The notes under the pieces were generated by a model. That model was not told where the DNA came from. It made no database searches and saw only the letters and a program-made list of their open reading frames with translations. Shown piece by piece: positions 56,063-64,000 of a DNA stretch of 64,000 bases. Where the stretch lies: the NCBI GenBank assembly GCA_026874595.1, contig CM049306.1, positions 61,014,019 through 61,078,018 on the forward strand, read 5' to 3'. The translations under genes and the position numbers were made by a program. Position 1 is the stretch's first letter, and the number at the start of each line of letters is the position of its first letter. This DNA comes from Sipunculus nudus. Taxonomy: Eukaryota; Annelida; Sipuncula; Golfingiida; Sipunculidae.

Positions 56063-56119
<57 letters not shown>
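56063..56119. repeat. (AT)n microsatellite
   Basis: A 57-bp AT run. Confidence 0.95.
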
Positions 56120-56122
<3 letters not shown>

Positions 56123-56869
56123 TGCTCAGACGAAAACTGCCCATGCACGCACAAAGCAATTGCCCACAATCATTAATGAGAAAGAAGATTATGGATCATG
56201 CATTTTTCTCATTATAGATCTATATATAGTATTATTCAGAGGACCTATATTTATGTATACCATGCAGGTATACCGCATATATATTACCTATACATAGAAA
56301 ATAGCATATACTCCTTAAAATATTACGGTATCTGTAAATTATTTCGTTCTAAAGGTGTTTCCTTATACTCCTGTACACATGCATGTGGTAAAAGCTTGCA
56401 CCAGACGCGATTAGTGGAAAAAAAAAACAAAAACAATAACAAAAAAAACATAGTGCCCATGCCGCCTGGTGGTCGTACCGTGAAACTTCACAAATTAAGT
56501 TTTTTTAACTTTCCAACCAGAGTTGTTTAAGAAGCGTGGTGCGCGCATGCATGCGCATGATCGGACCTCTGGTCTGCAGTCTTCATATGGTAAACATGCA
56601 AACACATGAATGTTTACTATGTTTACTCACTCACAGAACCATTATAACGTATATAAAACCATCGAATCGGAGATATTCAGCCCTAAGGTTTTGCTGGGGA
56701 ACTTTGGTTTTTCAACCAAAATGAGCTAATACACATCACGTAACAATAAAATTATTATAATGAATACCTAACAAGTACAAAAGAATAAAGTAATACTGAT
56801 CGAAGCTGCATGTTCATTTGGGATATAAACTTATTTATTTTAAATGGATTGCAGAACTATTGAAAATAA

Positions 56870-57064
56870 CTATAATACGAGGTACTTTTCTTGGATCGGA
56901 TGGTGACATATAGTCTCTAAATAGGTGCATGGTGGAAACCGGAGGACGCGAAGAATACCTTGGATGCCCTCATAGCCATGCCGGAGATCGAACCCGGTAT
57001 AGGGTTGCCATGTGCAGAGGAAAGCACCGAGCGTTTTTTTCCATGCAATGAAGTGTCCAGTCAC
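56870..57064 (-). mobile_element. Possible tRNA-derived SINE (degenerate)
   Basis: A good pol III B box (GGGTTCGATCTCC, 56996-56984) is present on the minus strand in CCGGGTTCGATCTCCGG context. The A-box region upstream (TTGCATGG plus an A run, then CGCTCGGTGC) is degraded. The open frame here is probably incidental. Confidence 0.3.
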
Positions 57065-58119
57065 CTTTTACTTTTATAACATTACTTTGTTTCTTTTGTA
57101 TAATAATATAGTCTGTGATAATTCGATAGTTTATGTTTTTTTTTTCATTTTAAAGATTAATTCATTTAATGAATTTGGGTGCGTGTGTGATTGTATGTGT
57201 GTGTGTGTGTGGGGGGGGGGGGATGGCGTGCTGGGCGTAAATTCTCGCCTTAATTTATTGATTCGTCTATTTTCGTCAGGTTTGCAGTTTTCAATTGCCT
57301 AGTAAACATTACGTATAGTTATAAAGTATTAAATTGAAATTTCTTGCATACAATTGACCAAGAGACTCATATATAAAAACTGATTGATCGCAGTGGAGCG
57401 AGCTAAAGTTAAGAGATGCCCGCATCCTGATGACCACGAATGCGGCATCTGCATGTACCATCTGTCTCACGGGTCTCATGTCACCCGACCTTGAACCGAT
57501 ATTTTAATGCAAATTTGACACACTATGAAGCTAACAGGTTCAGTCCTTGTAAAGAAGACTCAACGAATTTAACTGATGGGATCTTTATACAATTAACAGA
57601 AATAATGTATGTGTACTACAAGATAAATCTGCATAAGAATTAATAATCAGGTGGGAGTCGAGAGGCAAACTTGATGGTATATATACATAAAAATGGTTTA
57701 AAATTAAAATACACACGATATTTGTCATAAAATAAGATACCTACCTTATCTCGTAAAGTCTCGACTTTCAAACCACGCCGTTAGCTTCATTCTAACCATA
57801 TTCACCTAATGATCGGGTCGCATCCCGTGAAACAGACTGTTGTGAATTTTTAAGTGTTGTTTTTCTCCAGATATATATATATATATATATGCAAACGCAT
57901 GCCCACACAGATGAATGTGCACGCCTGCAAGCGTTTTGTCGGAGCATGTATATATATATCATAAATATGCATGTTCAAATATATTTATTTATAAATAGCC
58001 AAGCTTGATTATTCATATGTGCATATATATAGGCACATTTGCCTTATTTATGTTGCATATACATGTATATCATTAAGAATCAAATGGGAAAGCAAACTGA
58101 AACATATGCTGCTATACCT

Positions 58120-58424
58120 ATATATATATGTAACTATATTCCTGTTTATACCTATGCACCTGCATGCTCTAACTTTTATATATACCTACCTACCTTATGC
58201 TTCATAATGAGCTAATATATAAACACCTTAATACGTCACCTATCTTATCTAACTTACACACACAATATACCTATATATATATAAAACTGTACACACCTGA
58301 TCCGCTTATTTATCTATATATAACCACCCTTTTATCTATATATCTATCAATCTTTGCATGCATGGCTACCTTATGGATACCTACCTATACCCATATATCT
58401 ATATAAATGTACTGTATATACCTA

Positions 58425-58474
<50 letters not shown>

Positions 58475-58760
58475 AGCTATACCTTATATATCCACCAAAC
58501 TATCTATCTATAGCTACTTTTTCTGACTGGTTACCCATATATATACCTTCTATGTGCCTATACCCATCTGTATGCATCGGTTTATCAATCTGTCTATAGC
58601 TATACCTACATATGTCTATCTCCCTATATGGTTACCTTAATCTATTTATCCTGTATCTATTATCTATTTATTTATTTATCTATATCTATAGCTATCCTAA
58701 CCTGCCTATTAATCTTAATACCTTATCTGATGTCTACATACCTATTCCTACACTTATATC
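58120..58760. repeat. Degenerate CTATA/TATC simple-sequence region
   Basis: Imperfect CCTATATA, TATCTATC and TACCTACC words continue for over 600 bp, with a pure AT run at 58429-58470. The Tyr/Ile/Leu-rich open frames here reflect composition. Confidence 0.8.
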
Positions 58761-58859
58761 AACATACTCTAGCATGCCGCTTACACAAGTGTTCATTAAA
58801 CGAATATACTCCACAACATCAACATACAAAAACATTATATAATGAAATATATCTATGTA

Positions 58860-59610
58860 TATAAATTCATCGGCAAGATCCCACAGGTGACTGTTTAAAT
58901 ATACCAAGGCCCGTTGTATGTCCACATAATTGCATGTACAGGAAGCGATCATAATTTATCAGAGTATTTATACACAACGAGCCGGGGACTGAATGGGGAT
59001 TGAGACTTCTATTATGGAATCATTCACATTAGCATCATGCACATATTATAAACCGCCCCCCACGGTTCATGCCCCGGGTTGGCACGTTTGGGACTGCCAT
59101 GTAAGGACCAGCCGTGGCCTTTTGCTCTCGGCGCTGTAATTAGGTGCAATTTAAGCAAATTCATCATCAGAGAGATGCAAAGGCACATCGCATTTTCTGA
59201 AAGACCTGACACAGACGCACCACGGCGTGGCTAAACAGTCTATCAGACGGGCATATGTATAATATACGCCCGCAGAATTGATGTGTTGTACGGCACGGTG
59301 TTAAGGTATTAGATTGCCATATGTACACAGTTAACAAAGCCGAGGTGTCACACGTTATTTATGAGTTGTCCTTATAAATCTGCGTGTTGCTGCCGCTGCT
59401 TGAGGTGTGAAGCATTTCACTCGGGCCACTAAAAACCCTCATCCGTGGATGATGTATTGGTCTCAGGGTCCAAGGAGTTTTACTTATATACACATTAGTC
59501 CTCTATTAGCACCTCCCGCAACAAATGCTTCCTGCCTCCGAATAAAGCACCGTACATACCTGCACTACATGACTAATTTTCGGTAATTAACTTATGGTAT
59601 ATAGCCATAA
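58860..59610. promoter_or_regulatory. Candidate regulatory block, non-repetitive
   Basis: This complex 750-bp island between two simple-sequence regions contains TGTAATTAGG (59135), GCCATATGTAC and CACCGTGCC-like words, with higher GC. No coding frame with splice support was found. The contrast with its flanks suggests selective constraint (inference). Confidence 0.28.
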
Positions 59611-59816
59611 AATATACACTTATTCACGGTATGTTTTTTATGAGAGCCCACCACCATATTATCTTGTCTGCATATCTTGGTTCCCTCCATCCACTGTCTA
59701 TAGATGTTAGATACAAAAAGTCAGCACATGGCAAGGAACATACGAGGAGCTACTCATACCTGTGTTCCAGGATCATCACAACTCGATCCACACACCTTAT
59801 CTGCATGTCCCATCTT

Positions 59817-61942
59817 ATAACGACCGATCAACACACCTGTTCTATAGTATATATATATACATACGACTGTTCCACACACCTGAACTATTGTATAAATGTC
59901 TAATCTACATACGACCGATCCACACACCTGATCTATTGTATACATGTCTTATCTACATATATATACGACCGATCCACACACCTGATCTATAGTATACATG
60001 TCTGAATTACATACGACTGATCCACACATCTGATTTACATGTTATATTAACATACGACCGATCCACACATCTGATCTACATGTTTGATTAACATACGACC
60101 GATCCATACATATGATTTAGATGAAAGATTTACATAAGACCGATCCACATATCTGCATCTATATGTTTGATTAATATACGACCGATCTACACATCTGATC
60201 TATATGTAAGATTTACATATGACCGATTCACACATCTGATCTACATGTTTGATTTACAAACGACCAATCCACACGTCTGATCTCAATGTACGATTTACAT
60301 ACGACCGATCCAGACATCTGATCTACATGTTAGATTAACATACGACCGATCTACACATCTGATCTACATGTTTGATTTACATACGACCGATCCATGCATT
60401 TGATCATCATGTTTGATTTACATACGACCGATCTACACATCTGATCTATATGTTAGATTAACATACGACCGATCTACACATCTGATCTACATGTTTGTTT
60501 TACATACGACCGATCCATGCATTTGATCATCATGTACGATTTACATACGACCGATCCATACATATGATTTAGATGAAAGATTTACATACGACCGATCCAC
60601 ATATCTGCATCTACATGTTTGATTAATATACGACCGATCTACACATCTGATCTATATGTAAGATTTACATATGACCGATTCACACATCTGATCTACATGT
60701 TTGATTTACAAACGACCAATCCACACGTCTGATCTCAATGTACGATTTACATACGACCGATCCAGACATCTGATCTACATGTTAGATTAACATACGACCG
60801 ATCTACACATCTGATCTACATGTTTGATTTACATACGACCGATCCATGCATTTGATCATCATGTTTGATTTACATACGACCGATCTACACATCTGATCTA
60901 CATGTTAAATTAACATACGACCGATCTACACATCTGATCTTCATGTTTGATTTACATACGACCGATCCATGCATTTGATCATCATGTTTGATTTACATAC
61001 GACCGATCCACACATCTGATCTAAATGTACGATTTACATACGACCGATCCATGCATTTGATCATCATGTTTGATTTACATACGTTCGATCTACACATCTG
61101 ATCTACTTGTTTGATTTATATACGACCGATCCACACATCTGATCTACATGTTTGATTTACAAATGACCGATCCACACATCTGATCTACATGTTTGATTTA
61201 AATATGAGTGATACGACCGATCCAGACATCTGAATTAAATGTACGATTTACATACGACCGATCCAGACATCTGATCTACATGTTAGATTAACATACGACC
61301 GATCTACACATCTGATCTACATGTTTGATTTACATACGACCGATCCATGCATTTGATCATCATGTTTGATTTACATACGACCGATCCACACATCTGATCT
61401 ATATACATGTTAGATTTACATACGTTCGATCTACACACCTGATCTATTTGTTTGATTTACATACGACCGATCCACACATCTGATCTACATGTTTGATTTA
61501 CATACGACCGATCCATGCATTTGATCATCATTTTTGATTTACATACGACCGATCAACACATCTGATCTACATGTTAGATTAACATACGACCGATCTACAC
61601 ATCTGATCTACATGTTTGATTTACATATGACCGATCCACACATCTGATCTGCATGTTTGATTTACCTACGACCGATCCACACATCTGATCTGCATGTTTG
61701 ATTAACATACGACCGATCCACACATCTGATCTACATGTTTGATTTACATACGACCAATCCACTCATCTGATCTACATGTTAGATTAACATACGACCGATC
61801 TACACATCTGATCTACATGTTTGATTTACATATGACCGATCCACACATCTGATCTGCATGTTTGATTTACATACGACCAATCCACATATCTGATCAACAT
61901 ACATACATGTTTGATTTTTATGTGACTGATCTACATACGACT
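59817..61942. repeat. 41-bp satellite array (~50 units) with higher-order repeats
   Basis: The unit reads CATACGACCGATCCACACAT, then CTGATCTACATGTTTGATTT and A. Variants (TTAGATTAA ends, CCATGCATTTGATCATC units) recur in fixed order. The block from 60101 is repeated from 60553, an offset of 452 bp or eleven units. Nothing suggests CRISPR: there are no unique spacers. Confidence 0.93.
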
Positions 61943-62189
61943 GTGGGTTTCTTTAAGAAATATCTCTCTAAATGCTAGGTAATCGGCTGAAGAACTGTTT
62001 CGGGAGATTAATCAAAAGCCGCTTAGGGAGATTTATGATTATACTCCTGGCTGTAGAACGTGGATGCCGGTATAAGCTCTTTAACATACTTCCAAATGAT
62101 CCCCTGCATGGTTTGATTTCTTCACTCTTGTATTGGTCTTCATAATTCATTATGTGTAAACACTGATTTTTGTACAAAATGTCTCATGT

Positions 62190-62480
62190 TTTTTAAGTTA
62201 AAATTAAGATGGAGGCGAGAGGAAGCTTATGATCCCAGGGTAATTAGGTCACCAGGCTGCAAAAGCTTGCATGATATAGCGTCAATAAATAAGAAGGCCC
62301 AAATAATAAAGATAAGCAGTACCCCAACTCAAACACCCGCTGCTTCCTGCAGGTCGCAGTCCTAGGTGTCAATCAACTGTCAATCAAATATTACGTGATT
62401 GGCTGACCAATTATCAATTGAAGAATGCTGGTTCTCTCATGCAGGATAAATATTTGGTTTTGTATACAATCCAAGTAGGA
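62190..62480. promoter_or_regulatory. Candidate enhancer with tandem PBX-MEIS-like sites
   Basis: TGTCAATCA (62367-62375) and CTGTCAATCA (62377-62386) are adjacent. The second is the exact reverse complement of the PBX-MEIS/PREP decamer TGATTGACAG. GATTGGCTGACCAATTATC (62397-62415) adds opposed CCAAT boxes, and GGTAATTAGG lies at 62239. No coding sequence is seen. Confidence 0.35.
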
Positions 62481-63637
62481 TTAAAAAGCTTATTGAAAGG
62501 CTATTCTTCTTCCATGATAAACCATAATATATCAACGCATTCCTGTGACAAGCTGCATGGGGTATAGTGTAGTTCACTAACTTTCTTGAATAAAATTTTC
62601 ATCATTTTAGAGGAGAGTAGAATCTTAATCTTAAACTTTGATCAATTAAGAGTGATCTATACCATATTAGGTGTGCTTCTCTGGTTCAAGCTGATGCATG
62701 ATCCATTCACACCTGGAAATTCACACCATTAATATATTGTATTCTTCTTTGATATCCGTTCGTCAGTTTTTGTCATTTTCTTTCATGACAATCGTTGTCT
62801 TGAATTAAATATCAACACTTGCATCGTTTACTGTTTTGTTTTTGCTTTGGTTCTATTCATAATGAATACATTCGCAATTCTAATACGTGTGAATATATAA
62901 TTTTAGGTAAAATATGTAATTAAGGATTATGTATACATAGGAATATGTATAACGTGTTTAAGGTAAGAGATAAAATGTTTTATGAAAAGGAGACTGAGCC
63001 ATATATACATATACATACATGCGATAGAAATTCGTCACTTTAGTTCTATAAATATCTTACTATGCACACTTGGATCAATAAAGCACTTCGGTCCGTTAAA
63101 TTAAACATAAAAGTAGTTTACGTCTTCGTAAGTAAAGAATAAATTCATGTAGATAATTATAGCGGAGTAAGAGGGGGAACCAATGGTCTCGGAGTCAGAA
63201 ATTCGGCCTTTGATCTGTCCATGCTGTGATTACTGGGTTCATGAGAACTATGTTCCTGCATGTGAACTATACGGCGGCCTCACGTCATGTCAGCTGACAC
63301 CGAACAAAATGTGATCAACTACATAAGTGTAAAAGGGTGTCTCTTGTGTACTTGGCTTTCTGACCTTTGGAATATTTTAGAAGTGTTGACCCCTCACATC
63401 GCAACATCGCATGCCCCTTTGCACAGCATGGTTTTATACGCGTCTGTCATATATATAAATAGGGCGATATGTAAATAGTATATGTCTATAGAGAGCTTCA
63501 TATATTCTTGGGAACAGAATGATAGAATAAAAAAAAACTATGCCGTTTATGCATGCACACTCACGGACACACAAAACTCCATGTTCTGATTGAACGATCG
63601 AACGATCTTGATGACATGTTGAAGCTTCGTATATACA
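62481..63637. other. AT-rich intergenic sequence, no feature recognised
   Basis: Unique sequence with short frames lacking domains. It leads into AT microsatellites at the right end. Confidence 0.4.
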
Positions 63638-63642
63638 TATAC

Positions 63643-63643
<1 letters not shown>

Positions 63644-63697
<54 letters not shown>

Positions 63698-63845
63698 TAT
63701 ATAAAAGAAAATGTACATAAGGAATTATATAACCTAAACCAACTTTATAATCTGATTACATTTGTGCAAGAAATCGTTTTCTCATCAAAGTCCTTCCTTT
63801 CTTATATATATATATATATATATCGAGATGTTATAATAATGAACG

Positions 63846-63889
<44 letters not shown>
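63644..63889. repeat. (AT)n microsatellites at the right end
   Basis: AT runs occupy 63644-63703, 63804-63823 and 63850-63889, separated by short unique segments. Confidence 0.93.
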
Positions 63890-63891
<2 letters not shown>

Positions 63892-64000
63892 CTTTCATTG
63901 AAAGTAACATTTATACCGACTGTATATACGTATACAATATTATAAATACATATACCTATATACATACACAAAAATACATGATATACATTATATATATGAG

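Noticed and set aside
57409-57455. Inverted repeat GATGCCCGCAT with ATGCGGCATC
   Set aside because: A single 10-bp stem with a bulge in unremarkable sequence; not enough to propose an RNA or binding site.
58019-58864. Several Tyr/Leu/Ile-rich frames
   Set aside because: They arise from degenerate CTATA and TATC simple sequence.
59817-61942. CRISPR-like regular repeats
   Set aside because: Units follow each other without unique spacers, vary gradually, and the DNA is eukaryotic. It is a satellite.
63434-63889. Frames rich in alternating Tyr and Ile
   Set aside because: Translation of AT dinucleotide microsatellites.

Overview
This window is eukaryotic nuclear DNA, most likely from a mollusc and probably a bivalve. 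That placement is an inference. It rests on one gene split into many small GT-AG exons, about two-thirds AT content, and dense short non-autonomous elements with GGAC-type microsatellites and terminal hairpins, a style known from bivalve pearl/HINE-type elements. Operons, Shine-Dalgarno sites and long uninterrupted genes are absent.

One gene fills the left two-thirds on the minus strand. I reconstructed twelve coding exons between 40114 (ATG) and 1526. Every exon has a GT donor and an AG acceptor, and the reading phase is kept across all eleven introns, giving 497 codons plus a split codon. The gene continues past the left edge. The protein has a basic N-terminus, four short cysteine clusters and a long charged helical region. 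I judge it to be FAM193-like from memory of the family, without an alignment. Its likely promoter is at 40235-40290 (YY1-like site, no TATA box).

The introns (0-37 kb) are packed with mobile DNA. At least six families of HINE/pearl-like elements share one layout: AAC(A/T)AG, then a palindrome, then tandem modules, then a GGAC-rich stretch, then a hairpin ending in AAAAA or similar. They lie nested or head to tail, especially from 16.5 to 27.8 kb. Cut-and-paste elements with terminal inverted repeats are at 109-1150 (pogo/Tigger-like), 2280-3633 (hAT), 12530-14375 (TA-flanked), 30703-31199, 34599-34944 (TAA target duplication) and 36005-36850 (hAT, perfect 8-bp duplication). There is one tRNA-derived SINE at 5969-6231.

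The region upstream of the gene (40.3-64 kb) is different. It lacks the HINE-like families. It holds a 49/51-bp satellite (41.5-42.2 kb), a decayed LINE reverse transcriptase split by a hAT-like MITE (42.95-44.35 kb), two further copies of that MITE, many AT and poly-G microsatellites, and a 2.1-kb array of a 41-bp satellite (59.8-61.9 kb). Between these lie complex, unrepetitive blocks that look like candidate regulatory DNA, with a cluster of co-oriented CTCF-like sites (40.5-49.5 kb) and a tandem PBX-MEIS-like site (62.37 kb). I could not establish a second gene; one weak TATA-plus-first-exon candidate is listed at 53467-53578.
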